64,000 bases of DNA, from the NCBI GenBank assembly GCA_003116995.1, contig BDSL01000113.1:62001-126000 (forward strand), given 5' to 3'. Of this stretch, positions 22,601-33,829 are shown in pieces. The notes under the pieces are model-generated. The model was not told where the DNA came from, made no database searches, and saw only the letters and a list, made by a program, of their open reading frames with translations. The position numbers and the translations under genes are program-made. Position 1 is the first letter of the stretch. Every line of letters begins with the position of its first letter. The DNA is from Yamagishiella unicocca. Taxonomy: Eukaryota; Chlorophyta; Chlorophyceae; Chlamydomonadales; Volvocaceae.

Positions 22601-23431
22601 ACTCGAGTGGGCTTCAGGTTACAACGTGGGGGGGATGAGGGGGGGGGGACTTGGAGGCTGCTTAATTAGGCAAGCCGACGCGCGGCGCAATGCAGTGGTT
22701 TGAGCGTGGGAGTGAGGTTAAGCTCGGTGTGGTCCTACGACTGCCGCGACGGCCATCAGGGTGCATCGATGCAGATACGTGATGTGCACGAGGTACTGCC
22801 GGTCCCGTTGGCAGGTGCCCGGGCGTTGGACATGCGCTGCTGCGGGGTGTTGCAGAACGCTGGTTGCACAGTGGGTTAGCTATGGGGAAGCCCGGGTCTT
22901 CGTACATTCAAATCCGGCAGCAGGCCTTGCGCAGGTTTTGAATAGTTGACGTGTGTCCTACAGGACGTGCGTGCAAGGCGTCCGGTGCAACGTGCGTTGC
23001 CCAGTCGCATAAAATCCGTCGCGTGTATGGTGACCGTCCACACCTCCCCAACTTCTTACCTGAGGAGAGGCGCGCTGCTTGTTGAAGGGCGTGACCAGGT
23101 CGAGGTGCACTGCGTCGACATTCCGACTGATCGCCACCTCTGCTACCATGGCTCCCAACGCCGGAGCAAGGAGGTTCTGGACATTTACCGCGTAGTCATT
23201 GATGACATTGTTCCACGTGACAAACTGCGCCAGAATTGTCTCCATTTCCTCCAGTACAGCATCGAACTCGGGTATGTGCTCCGTCCGCTGGAGCACAATA
23301 TTCTCAAGCTCGTAGTCCTCTTCATCCCGAACGACCTTTATCTCCGGCGCCACAGAGGACGCCGAACGGGATGCGCCGCAACCCAGTTTGGCGACAACCG
23401 GAGCCCCCGCGGGGACCCCCCGAGGACGCCG
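16620..23431 (-). CDS. Large helical protein with Pro/Gln/Ala-rich tail, paralogue B (5' end incomplete)
   Basis: Six well-supported exons share compatible phases: 23431-23060, 22480-21125, 19248-19126, 18758-18531, 18213-18117 and 17740-16620, at least 1,098 residues. No start codon is visible in the first exon, so a 5' exon is missing. Segments include GCGASRSASSVAPEIKVV, an acidic helix (FDAVLEEMETILAQF), LNAVLFKLAKAVAK, PRFINDDVTFRFELEVVVDQ, TFPDCLPAQ, VRAVWDSLLALSAVVQESR, helices with VINNNLAAIFEAEQ, and NPTELAATMTLALT. The tail has QQQ/Met-rich and Tyr/Ala-rich stretches and four copies of QQQPAGV near 16680-16770. A further low-complexity exon may lie at about 20150-20390, but its phase does not settle. 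Domain order parallels the gene at 10345-14300 on the same strand. Function unknown; no membrane segment is evident. Confidence 0.68.
19372..19420 (+). repeat. Short tandem repeat GAGTGGGGGATCT
   Basis: Four copies of a 13-bp unit in an intron of paralogue B. Immediately after, at 19480-19515, TAGGTGG-type words repeat. Confidence 0.9.
19915..20055 (+). repeat. Dispersed repeat DR1, 3' end plus tail motif
   Basis: TTGCGCCTCACACGCTACCG CACATTAGTTTGTTCC, then CCTATGTCGTGTAACCGGGT and CTTCTCGCCACCCCC about 50 bp later. It lies in an intron of paralogue B. A weaker copy of the tail motif is at 20619-20655. Confidence 0.82.
20860..21060 (+). repeat. Dispersed repeat DR1, middle part
   Basis: GTCGTCGCGGTTTCTCAGCA then CAGCGCGGTTCGAGCCACA corresponds to the middle of DR1 as seen at 39220-39270 and, inverted, at 29600-29640 and 45630-45670. 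Confidence 0.6.
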
Positions 23432-24016
23432 CTGCCAGGATCACGTCGAACGCCCCTTTCAACACTGACAATGTGTTTAGCGGTCAAAGCCTTGCGTCTA
23501 CGAGTTCAGCTGTTCTAGCCTCGCTGTCCGCGGGCCGCGTAGCTCAACGACCAAGTCCAAGAGGTCCTTCGGCACAGGCTTGTGTTGCTATGGTGTAACT
23601 GGACCGTTCTTATACAGCGCACGAGCAGCGCTGCGTTGGCAAGGTGCAGAAAGGAAAGTGGTTCGTTTTTTTCAAGAAAACTGTCACGCTAGCAGCAACA
23701 ATATGGATAAGACTTTGTCTAGGTATTCTTTAGCCGCCTAGAAAGCTGTTGGCCTGGGGATGTGGACCTCGAAGGTGCAACCGCCGTACCATGGTATAAA
23801 TGCAGCCAGCCAGTGGTGCCACACTCGCATGCGGGCAGCATCCCAGTGAAGGTATCCCATGCAGTTCGTAAGAAGCATCACTATCATGTAGTCTTTAGTT
23901 TTACAGCAATCGCCACTCTTTCAGCTTTCACGCTATGTTGATACATGACGGCAGCAGTGCGCACCTCGGCCCCAAAAGCTTTAATTGCCACTAGAATTCA
24001 TTACTGGCGTACTAGC
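23432..24016. promoter_or_regulatory. Region between paralogue B and the carboxypeptidase gene, with a TATA box
   Basis: TATAAA at 23795-23800 lies about 215 bp before the carboxypeptidase start codon on the plus strand and is a plausible core promoter element. The missing first exon and promoter of the minus-strand gene should also lie here. The region is AT-richer than its flanks. Confidence 0.45.
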
Positions 24017-27000
24017 ATGCCAGGCCTGAGTGGGCACATTTTTGTCGGCTGTCTGCTGTTGCTCTACAGCACAAAGCTCGCAAAGAGCCATGAACATTAC
24101 AGTTCCCTGGGCGAACTGCTCCACTGGTATACGCACGCGGCGCAGAACCACCCGTCGCTCGTGCGGTACGTTTGTAAGTTTTAATCTTCGCGTTGGCAAC
24201 GAAAGTCGACGCGCTCCTCGGCCCTGTGTCACAGCTACACCGAACTGAAGGAGCCTGGCTATGATCATGCGGTAGTGCCGGTAGCGACCTTCAGCAATTT
24301 TGAAGTTGGCGAAGGTACGCTTACGGGCGGCACGCAGGGGGACACGCCGTTCAACAAGCCGGGACTGCCTTCGACCTCTTCCCCCCTTTCCCCTCTTCAC
24401 CTCTGCCCCCGTGCTACACGTCTCCGGCCAACAGAGCGCCACAACAGCAAAGCCTCCGCCCTACTCGTCTTTGGCGAGCATGCCCGCGAGCTCATCACCT
24501 GCGAAGTGGGGCTTTGGCTGTCTCGAGTGCTGGTGGGCGACACGGCGGAGATCTTCAGTTGGGCCGAGTGGCCCCGGGCCCTAGCGACGCTGGGCATTGG
24601 GCCGGACAGCGCCCAGGCGGTGGTCCAGGGATGGGTGCAGCGCATCCTCGACAACCTGGTCGTCAAGGTCAGTCGCAGGGGCTGCACGCCAGCTGCGGTG
24701 GGCGGGGGATTTGGGGGTTGGCTGGAAGCGCCACCTGGCTGAGCGCTTGGGAAGGAGGGGCAATGTCGCAAAGCGCGGTCCCATGTGATGTGGTGGGGTC
24801 AAGGGAGGGCAGGGGCATGCTGCAGGTTCAAAAGGGGCCCAGGGACGTGAGCGTAAGCGTCTCACGTCCGGGCGCCGGAGTCCTGGCGTGCGGGAGCGTA
24901 AGGGGGCAGCGAGGAGCGCGACGGGAGGTCCCTGACGGCGGGTGGTGCCGCTCTGGTGGGACCGGTCCCTGGCCTGAAGCGCAGTGCGCGTGATGGACAC
25001 CACCCAACGCACCAACCAGCCCCTCGTCACTTCGCCTACCCAAGAACTGTCGCCTGCCTCCCTCACTCCTCCGGTGGTCTTCTCGCAGATATTGCCGGTG
25101 GAGAATGTGGATGGGAGGCAGTCGTGGGAGGCGGGCAACCTGTGCCTGCGGAAGACCAGCAAGGGAGTGGACCTCAACCGCAACTACCCCTTCGCCTTCG
25201 CCACGGAGGTGAGCGTGTTGACGCTGTAGGCTTGGGGGATTAGGCTGTTGATTTGGGGGAGCTGTCGTTCTCAGGGTGGGTTTAGGCGGGGTGAGTCCAG
25301 TCCAGGGGTTCGAGGTCAAAGAAGGGGGGGCGAGAGGAGGGGGGGAGGAGGGGCGGGAGGAGGGGCGGGAGGAGGGGCGGGAGGAGGGGCGGGAGGAGGG
25401 GCTAGGAGCCCGACCTGCATTCAACAAGGCATACAACGCCGCAGCTCCGCAACCCCCTTGCCTACATCCCCGCCCCCCCCAGTCTATGCTACACCTCCCA
25501 TGTCGAGTAACCGGTTGTTTTCTGTGACCCCAACCCAGCCCCACAGCCGCCACGTGTGCTCTACATCCCCCCTCTCAACCCCTCCCACCCCCACAGCCTC
25601 CCCACAGCGAGATGTTCGGCGGGCCCCACCCCTTCAGTGAGGCCCAGAGCCGCATCATTGCCCGGCTGGCGCTGGAGGGCGGCCGCATCCCCAAGGCCTA
25701 CATAAACGTGCACAGCGGCGAGTGGGCGGTCTACTCGGGCTGGGACAGCAAAGCAGCAGTGGGGCCGGGGCTGCCGGTAAGGTGGGGGCGGGCTGGGGAA
25801 CGGGTGTATCAGGGGCCGCAACGAAGGTAGTAGGGGAGTGCTGCCAACAGTGGAGACGGCGGGAGATAGAGGTCGTGGTTGCTGCCGGGACGTCATCGTT
25901 GCCCCCTAGCTGCCGCTGCGAGACCGGGTGTCGCGGCGCTGCGGGGCGTGGCTTGCCGCTCGCAGCCCGGGCGGTCAGAGTGCGGCACGAAGGTTACCAG
26001 AGCCTGTTTAGGCTGCCCGATTCAAGTGGCCGACGCGGGTGCGGTCCCAGGGCACTAGCGGCGTCCTCCCGGCTCCAGCACGTCACCTAGGGGGCGGGAG
26101 TAGAGTCCTGCGCGTCACACACGGGCGAGTCAGCGCAACGGCCCGAGCTCGAGCTTCACCAGTGGCATCCACCGTACCCCGCTGTCCGTGCAAATTGTAT
26201 TGGGGTCACGTTCCCTGGAGTGAGGCGGTTCGGCTGCACGTTCACGCGCACCCGACGGCTTAGCGGCTGCGCAATGGGACCGCAGCGATCCTCCCAGTAG
26301 TTTAGGCCTCCTTGCAAGGTCCCTCAGCACGCAGATTCCTGGCCCTGATGCACGAAACATCCACTGCACGGCGGTCTTACCCGGCCCCCCCCGCGCCCCC
26401 GCGCCCAGGGGGACCTGTCCGAGCTGCTCCTCAAGTCCGGTGACGTATGCCGCTGCCAGGCCGGCCCCGCCGGTGCAGTTTCCAATTACCTGGCCTTCGG
26501 CACGGGGATGGACTTCATGTACACCCAGCTGGGCGTGCCGTACGCGCTGACGTACGAAGTGTACGGCCAGGGGAACATGTTCGGCTCTGGCTCTGCCGGG
26601 CGCCTACCCGATGGTGTGTTGGGTGCTGGGGGCGAAGGGTCGGGGTCTGTTGGTGGCGGCGGTGGGTCCGGGGGGAGTGAGGAGCGGCGGAGGCCGGGGG
26701 ACAGACTCTCTTGGCAGGCCGGAAGCAGCGGTGTTGCTTCCTAGGGCGGCCGACACGCCCCTCTTCCATCTCAAGAGCAAGCAAAGGCCGTCGGGTGCGA
26801 ACACGCCTCGGAGGGCTCCGAGGCCAGGTGGCGGGCAGTCGGGCCGCTCGCGCCGTCCTTCGGTCACCCGGGATCACCCACCCTCCCTTGAGCTCCCTTG
26901 AGCGCCGCGTACCCCAACCCCGCCGACTCGGCAGTCCGGTCCCCCACTTCCTGAAAGCACCCCCTCAGAGTCGACCTCTGTCGCCCCTCGCGCCGCGCTC

Positions 27001-28986
27001 ACCGCCCCTGCGCCCGCTCCCCCCCCCCCGCCCCCGACTCGCCGTTCCCTCCTTCCGTGCAGGCGTGAGGAGCCCGTCCCTCGACACCTACCCCTACGTC
27101 GTCGACGACGGCATCGCTCGCTCGGTGCCGCGGGTTGAGGACCTGCTGCCGCCCCCCACCGCATCGGGCCACAAACACTACCACCAGGAACACCACCAGC
27201 GCAACCAGGCCCGCGCCACGGCCGCCCGGGCGCGGCGCGCGGCTGGGGAGCAGGTGGTGGGAGCGGCTGGGGCCGGGGCACTGGTGGGCGCGGCGGCGGG
27301 GGCGGGTACGGGGACGGGGGTAGGCTGGGGCGCGGGGACAGGGGGACGAGACGGAGTCCGGCGCCGGCGGTCCACTGGTGTGCGCCGGATATTCCAGCGG
27401 CCCGGTGCGGGGGGTGTGAGGGGGCGGCTGCGGGAGGACAGTGGCGGCGAGGACGGCGTCAGGGAGGGCGTCAGGGAGGGCGTCAGGGAGGGCGGCGGGG
27501 AGGGCAGCGGCTACGGCGGTCTCGGTGCACGCAAGCTGCGTGCGTCAGTCGCGGAGGACGTGGAGGTGCGGGAGCGGACAGCTGAGCGGACAGCTGAGGT
27601 GGAGGCCGAGGTGGAGGCGGATGCAGGTGTCGATGCGGGTATCAGCGAGGGGGAGGGGGACACCGCGCCGTGGGTGTCCACGCTCGCGTCGCTCGGCGGC
27701 CGCAGCATGAGGCGGCTGGCGGCGGCAGCAGCGGCGGCAATCAGCGAGGTCGGCACTGGCGACGGTGCCCTGGCGGAGGCGGAGGCCGCCTTGTTTGACG
27801 GCATCGCCAACGCTGATGCGGGGGCGGCGGCGGGCATGTCTTTGGACCAGCTGGATGCGCGGGGACGGCGCAAGTTGCTGGACGCCGATTTGTCGGGTTT
27901 CGGAGGCCCGGACGGCCCCGTCATTGCGATGGTTCGCAGCAAGCCGCAGGTAGGCGAGAGCTGAGAGTTAACCCGCGGGTTGGGGGGTCACGGGCCGACG
28001 AGAGCACAGGCTAAACAGCAGCAGGAGCTGCAGCAGGGACGACTCATTTGGCGCGATGGGTCCAGACGGTGACCGCACTCAGCCACCCGCCATCACCACC
28101 CGGGCCGCAGCAGCGGGTCACGCGGGCATGTGTCTCGCTGTGCAGCAGGGGTCCAGCACACACATTCCCTCACCAGCCGCGCACGTTTGCGTGCCACATA
28201 ACGATTTCCAGCCCCAGCAAGTCAGCACGCGCCCCACCCCCTTACGCCAACTCACGGACTCGCCTTGTGCGTCCGGACTCGTGTACGCGCGCCTTCATCA
28301 CCACTGCCTCCTTCGTGCTGCCCCCTTGCCGTTCGCGCCCCCCCCCGGCTCCCCGGTCATCCCCGATCATCCCGCAGATGCAGCAGGGCTGCTTCGACAT
28401 GTTCAACCCGGTGCCAGGCGGCGACTACCGTGACGTGGTGTCCCGCTGGGTGGTCATCCTGCTCATGACGTTGGACCACGTGGCGGACCCCGCCAACCCA
28501 CAAGCATCGCCCCACCCCTTGCCAGGCACGGTGCTGGCGGGTGCCGGGGGCGGCCTCTCGGCGGGGACGGCGGGCAGGCGGCGACTGCTGGAGGAGGGGG
28601 AGGTGCAGGTGCAAGCGGCCGGGAGGATCGGCGACGAGGTATCGCAGGGACAGGTGGCAGGCGGTGGGGAGGAGGAGGAGACGGAGATGCGGGCGGGGGC
28701 GCATGAGGCGAACCTGGAGGGGTCGGAGGCGGCAGCGATCGGTGGAGGCGGCGGCGGGAGCTCGGAGGGGCATCTGTACGGCAGTGAGGGTTTTGACAGC
28801 CTCGTGCGGCAGCGGGGTTACGAGGTGGACCCTGTGATGCGGCAGCATAGCCTGGTGGTGTTTGTGGCGCTGTGCCTCCTGGGGGCGGTGTTCGTGCCGT
28901 GGTGGATGTACACCATGCGCTGGCCCGCCAGGTCGCAGCAGGCCCCCAGCAGGCGCATGCGGGCCTCGGCGCGGGTATTCATCTGA
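24017..28986 (+). CDS. M14-family zinc carboxypeptidase, secretory, single-pass membrane protein
   Basis: Eight exons join in phase: 24017-24165, 24235-24314, 24435-24667, 25089-25208, 25597-25776, 26409-26613, 27063-27949 and 28378-28986, giving about 820 residues. A hydrophobic leader (HIFVGCLLLLYSTKLAKS) indicates secretory entry. The Zn ligands are visible as GEHARE (His92, Glu95) and NVHSGEW (His233). VDLNRNYP (about 181-188) holds the substrate-carboxylate-binding Asn-Arg pair, and LTYEVYG supplies the catalytic Glu304. GCFDMFNPV and the following DYRDVVSRW resemble the C-terminus of the plant exopeptidase family of Arabidopsis AT5G42320. Between EVYG and CFDMFNP lies an insert of about 310 residues rich in Arg, Gly, Ala and Glu, including VREG repeats. 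A hydrophobic segment (about 776-797) near the end suggests membrane anchoring with a short basic tail. It should remove C-terminal residues from peptides; the substrate is unknown. An upstream in-frame ATG at 23945 would bury the leader, so 24017 is preferred. Confidence 0.9.
25335..25405 (+). repeat. GGAGGAGGGGCG tandem repeat in carboxypeptidase intron 4
   Basis: About five copies of a 12-bp GGGAGGAGGGGC unit. A diverged DR1 tail motif (TGTCGAGTAACCGGTTG) follows at 25500-25530 in the same intron. Confidence 0.85.
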
Positions 28987-29160
28987 CGGGCTCATTGTCG
29001 CACGGCTGGTTTGGTAGGCCTGCGGCATCGCCTTTCCGAGGGGCAGCAGGGGGTTGGTTTTATGGTTGGCACGTGTGAAGTTGGGGTCCCATGAAGTCTA
29101 GGCCATTCGATGGTACCTGGCAGGTGCGGGAGATAATCAGCACGCGGCCAGGTGGAGCTC

Positions 29161-29165
29161 TGTAA
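29161..29165 (+). promoter_or_regulatory. Candidate polyadenylation signal TGTAA for the carboxypeptidase
   Basis: TGTAA 175 nt after the stop codon at 28986, on the coding strand. Confidence 0.45.
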
Positions 29166-29269
29166 GAACTGACGAAGCGCAACGCTGACGTGCAAACGGC
29201 GTCTGAGGAAAATCAGTTGAGGAACGCCGGCGTGGACTGTTAAGCCGAGGTGCTTGAGCCGGGGGTGTC

Positions 29270-29830
29270 AAAAAGACCGGTTACACGACATACCGGTAGG
29301 TACAATAGCTAGTGCATTGTCTCGGGACACTAAGTTATGGGCGCATGCTGGAGCACTTTTGTATTGATCACCGAGGAACCTGTGTTTGTTTTCTTTCTGT
29401 TTAAAGGAAAGGAAACAAACGAATGTGCGGTAGCGTGTGAAGCGTAAGACGGCGAACCGGCTTGGTGGACTGAGACATGGTGAGGCCAGGCGCGGTGCAG
29501 CCCGTCTCCGTTTCCGTCGCAGCCCGGGTACCGACCGTAATCGTGGAGACGTGACACGTTACCAAGCGGCACTGCCGGGCTTCTGTTCCCATCGTGTGGC
29601 TTGGGCCGCGCCGCCTTGCTGTTGAGGCACCGCGGTGACAGCTGGAGCCGTAGGCGCACAGCGGCAAAATAAGCGTACGGGACATACAAAATCCAACTTC
29701 CAAACGCGGCCGGGTGACCCACCTGGCCAGAGCGGACAGCGGTTACCATCATCGCGAACAGTCGCGAAGCATGCGTGGAGGGGAGCGGCGGAAGGTGTTA
29801 GGACATACGTGAGGCAGTGAAGCGGAGGTT
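29270..29830 (-). repeat. Dispersed repeat DR1, most complete copy
   Basis: Read on the minus strand, the copy starts near 29820 with CACTGCCTCACGTATGTCCT. It passes through GTCCGCTCTGGCCAGGTGGG, CGGCCGCGTTTGGAAGTTGG, ACCGCGGTGCCTCAACAGCA and CACACGCTACCGCACATTCG. It ends near 29395 with CCTTTAAACAG, and the tail motif TATGTCGTGTAACCGGTC lies at 29270-29293. The 44690-44870, 45440-45790 and 38980-39280 copies match parts of it. No open reading frame with a known domain is present, so it is probably non-autonomous. Confidence 0.8.
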
Positions 29831-31530
29831 CGAGGCCAAAGCAACGATCCGCTGCGGCGCGGTGAAAGAGAGGGGTTTGACAGTCGCCGGATATGTCCTG
29901 CTGGGTACGGCGTGATACGGCACTAGGCGTGGAGGTGCAAAACCGGGTGTGAAAGTATGGGAATGATTAGTCCTAGAACGGGGTTATAGCGGTAAAGGCA
30001 TAGTGGGATGGAGGTGGGGGTAGTGCGAGGTCTGGGGCACAAGAGGGTAGCAAAGTGCGGTTCGTGGGAGATGGATCCCCTCGACACTGCTGAACCATGC
30101 GGGCGATGAGTGACAAGAACCCGTGGAGGAGGGATATGAGAGAGGCACGAGGCAGAACAATGCTGTATCACACCGCTACAGAGAAGAATGCAGTGTGCTG
30201 AGAAATGCAGGACAGGGTAACTTCACAAGTTACCCTGTGCGTCGACAGTCTTCGGCTGTGCGTTATTACAGCACTACGTTTGGCCATCTCGCTCCTCTCC
30301 GTGTAATCCGGCCCCGGGGATTTATATGATTGGACATCCCTTGCACGAGGCCAGCGATAAAAATGTATAACCTATGCGGCGCACCTCCCTGTTATCGCTC
30401 CTGCCCACTAACTCGTACGGCCGAATCCATGTCTAACCCGCCATCATTAGCGGAGCCTTGCCATCTTGTACATGTATTTGTATGCCGAAATCCAATCTCA
30501 CACATCACACGTGCACCCAGTCTATCATACATCAAGCTACCCTACGTGTTCCTAACTGCTTCACTGCGGAGGGGCCGGTGGGTTGCCAAGTCAAAATGCC
30601 GCCCGCACGTGTGCGGAGGCAACCCCGGAACATCAATACCAGTTCCAAAGCGCATTGTGTGCCGCACTACCGCCCCAAGGTAGCGGCGAAGACGAGACCA
30701 AGAGAACCAAAATGTTGAAGGGCCCCCTCAGAACCGACGCCTGGTCTACTCCCTCTCACCCTTCAGTCGCCACGTACTACCACGAAATGTTGCCGCCTTC
30801 AGCAGAGAGCTCTCCAGATCTGCTGTTGGGGTACCACGGCGCATCGTGTAGTTCGCCGCCCGCGCGACGAATCCGAATCCCTCCTCGCATGCAGCGCTAC
30901 AAAGCTCAAAAGCTGCTCCTTAACCCGCTTGGCGCCATCGCGCCTGCTGGTCCGTCGTCTCATGTTAACAGGCCTCTCCCTCCATCGGCCAGCCAGCCCA
31001 GCAAGCGCCATGTCGAGGCGCAAACTACTCGAAAGTCACACTTCGCTCACTCAAAATATCTCTCTTGCACACGCGGGTCGGAAGACGGGCATACACCGTG
31101 CCGCCTGCCGTACCGATACCGACGCAGACTCGGCCATCAGTACCAGCCCAGAAGGCGAGAGGGTGTAGGAACGCACCCACCACTACAACCATCAGCACCA
31201 GCACGCCACGGGTTACAGCAGCCTCGTATCGGACACATACTTACACGTATAGAAACACATCAATTCGGACATGTAATAGCAAAGACAGCAAATTACACAA
31301 CGACACGACCCGCCGTAATGGTGCATGAGGGCTCCGCGCAAAAAGTGTTGCACCGGTCGCCCAACGGTGTCTACCGTACTGATTGATACACAGCTTTCAA
31401 AATTGCGGCAGGGCGAACGAACACGCATGGACTTGTACAAGCATTGAGGTAAACCGCAAGCTTTGCATCAACCTAGGAAGCTACTTTACCCAGCCGCTGA
31501 CAAGCGCGCACCGACAACGCACATCAGGAG
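29831..31530. other. No confident gene
   Basis: A plus frame is open from 30583 to 31386 (267 codons), rich in Pro, Arg, His and Ser. Overlapping frames are open on both strands, no domain is visible and no splice pattern supports it. The inverted pair GGGTAACTTCACAAGTTACCC at 30216-30236 is a perfect short palindrome with the potential to form a hairpin. Confidence 0.4.
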
Positions 31531-31531
31531 C

Positions 31532-31536
31532 TTACA
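31532..31536 (-). promoter_or_regulatory. Candidate polyadenylation signal TGTAA for the Mpv17-like gene
   Basis: TGTAA on the minus strand about 50 nt past the stop at 31586. It supports the view that the short reading frame is the real 3' end. Confidence 0.45.
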
Positions 31537-31585
31537 TCGGAATATTCTGGTGGCTTGACGCGTACGTCAGCGGTACGGCTGCCTA

Positions 31586-32248
31586 TCATGCCAGCGCGTG
31601 CTGCGCGTGGCGTTGCAAAACCCGCTTGTGCTCCTCTATGCGGACCGATGAAGACTCTAACAAGGCCAAAGCCGATTGACGGTATGCAGGATTTATGGTG
31701 AGATAGGCGGCTTGCCAGATAAAGCAGCCGACCACCTGCGAAACGAGGTGGTGAGGGGACGCCGTTGGGGTCAAGTAGGGTTACAGTCCCGCCTACCATT
31801 TCTTTGCGTCGTTTGCAGTCCAGCACCCAGTCCACGCAAAACGGGCAAGCGGCGGCGCATTAATATCACCAACCTGGTCCAATAGGAACTTTACGGTGAC
31901 GGCCACGGGGCTAGTCGCTGCTGATGGCATGATTGCGAGATCCATCCACCGGTTGAACGATAGAAGAATCGGTCCAGCGCAAAGGGCTCCAATACAGAGC
32001 ATACTTCCAGTTCGGCTGAATGACCATTGCTCCCGAAGGGTGCGAGTGCGGTCTCGGTTCATAAACTGCGTCAAGCAGTCTCCAAACGCGAAGCCGACTG
32101 CCGTCGGCACGCATTTTGCGAGTAAAGGGCGCCGTTGAAGCTCGCGCGACAAGCGAATGGCGAGAACAGCCGGCTTTCGCCGAAGGCTGAGAGGATTTTT
32201 GCCCCAGGGGCTAGCGCCTCCGCTGCCGGCCCCGCCAGAGGAAAACAT
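31586..32248 (-). CDS. Mpv17/PMP22-like membrane protein, C-terminally short
   Basis: Two exons, 32248-31874 and 31735-31586, join in phase 0 to give 174 residues. After a basic N-terminus come LLAKCVPTAVGFAFGDCLTQ, a WSFSRTGSMLCIGALCAGP stretch, a short loop, and VTVKFLLDQVVGCFIWQAAY. This is the Mpv17 pattern GDxxxQ ... RxxxxxxxGxxxxGP ... KxxxDQ in correct spacing. Family members are multi-pass proteins of peroxisomal, mitochondrial or plastid membranes. The usual last third, with a WP..Q..NF..VP signature and a final helix, is absent: the frame ends with a helical basic stretch (RIEEHKRVLQRHAQHALA). Overall length still equals a normal Mpv17, so the C-terminus may have been replaced. It could be a decayed copy; the first exon looks intact. 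Confidence 0.6.
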
Positions 32249-33829
32249 TGGCTCGGGGCTAACCGAAACCGGTCAGAAAGGAGGAAGAGGTCGAGCTGCG
32301 GTAATATCAACGGCTGCACAGACACGCGGCTCAGAAAGGTTCACGCAGCGATACGCGTATATGCGCCTGTAACTTTGTCGTCGCGTGCTCTCCACAAGGC
32401 GGCAGCGAAGAGTATCCCTTTTTGACAACGGCAGAATATGCATTGCTTGTTATGCCGGATATTGTGTACACTGAATGGTTGAGACTTGTGTACGGTAGTC
32501 CACGTCAGGTGCCCGAAGTCTACCGCTCTTGCTTTCTTGACCATGCATACATACCGGTACATAAAGACGCATATTTGATTTGTGACCTTTCTGGGGCCTT
32601 TCGGACCCACATACAACATTCGTCACACGTCGGCAATGACACGGGTACCCAAAGTTGTTCGGTGTAGAAATCATTGATAAAAGCAGTACGGATACATACA
32701 TGAACTGCATATGACATGGGGCCGAGATGTGGACTGCAGGTGGAGGGCTAATAAAAAACTTCCTATTTGTTAGTTGTGGGGCGCTGGTATACCTGTCGCG
32801 ATTATAATGTTTGCCAGGGAGAAAAATACGACCACTGCATTTTGGTGGCTCGCCAACAGCATAATGCCTCTCGCTATCCCTCTGTCCGCGTCCCCACTGA
32901 ACTATGCGGGTTTGCCCCTCCATTTTCCCCTCAGAATTCCATCACCCGAGGGGCTCTTGTGGTCCGGCAGGGTAGGGTGGCTCTATTTGCCTAGCTAGCA
33001 ACGCAGCCACGTTAGCTTTCATTGAGGTATCCGTTACTTCTGCAACGATTTGTGTTCGTGGGCCGTTATGCCCGCCATACTTGGACGTAGCGTTAACCCC
33101 GTGTGTGTGGCATGTAGAGAGTTTAAATGTTAGGGTTAGGTAACACGTACAAGGACACATGCAGCTAGTACGCATCGTTGTCCATGGCGGCGGGCTCGCT
33201 TTGGCGTCATGAACCAAGCAATTCCTTTCCACATATTGCATGCCATGATGTTTATTATTCCGGCGGTGGGCCTTGGGTGCCGGAGGTCTCCTTTTTCGTC
33301 GGGGACCCGCCCTCGTGGGTGCAGCAGGCTGTCCTATTTTTCTGGCACTGGTGCTGGCTTTTCGTAAGATGCGATCTCGGTGTTGGGGCCCTCCCGCTTG
33401 TCCTGGGTTTGCCCGGCGTATTTTGTGCCTTTCGAGGCTTTCCTGTGCCCCTGGAACGTCTACTGGGTTCAGTCCCGATTCTCAAATGGTGAGGCCACGG
33501 ACACGGGGGCCTCTTCATGTCCCGGGCTTGGCGACACTGTAACATATTATTATCGTGTAGCTTCGCAAGTGAGTGGCTGTTACAGCGACCCAAGGAAGTG
33601 CTGGATTCCGCTAGCAATTCGTGGAGATTAGTACGTTAACTTTACGGACATCAATATCGTAAGTTTTGGCAGGTTACAAGGACCCACTGGAATGCTTGTT
33701 TGCGCTTCTTTTTTAATTTGTTTTCGGCCATTCTGCGCATTACTTGCAACCGTGCAGCATAAACTTCGCAAACCAGACCCCTGGTCTTGCGGTTGGACAG
33801 TGGTTGTTGGACCATGTTAGACTGTATTC
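32249..33829. other. No recognisable gene
   Basis: Presumed promoter of the Mpv17-like gene at the left, then DNA of mixed composition with short overlapping frames in all registers. I see no domain, no tandem repeat of note and no clear regulatory element. Confidence 0.45.

Noticed and set aside
30583..31386. Plus-strand 267-codon frame
   Set aside because: No domain or codon bias; several overlapping frames are open in the same stretch.
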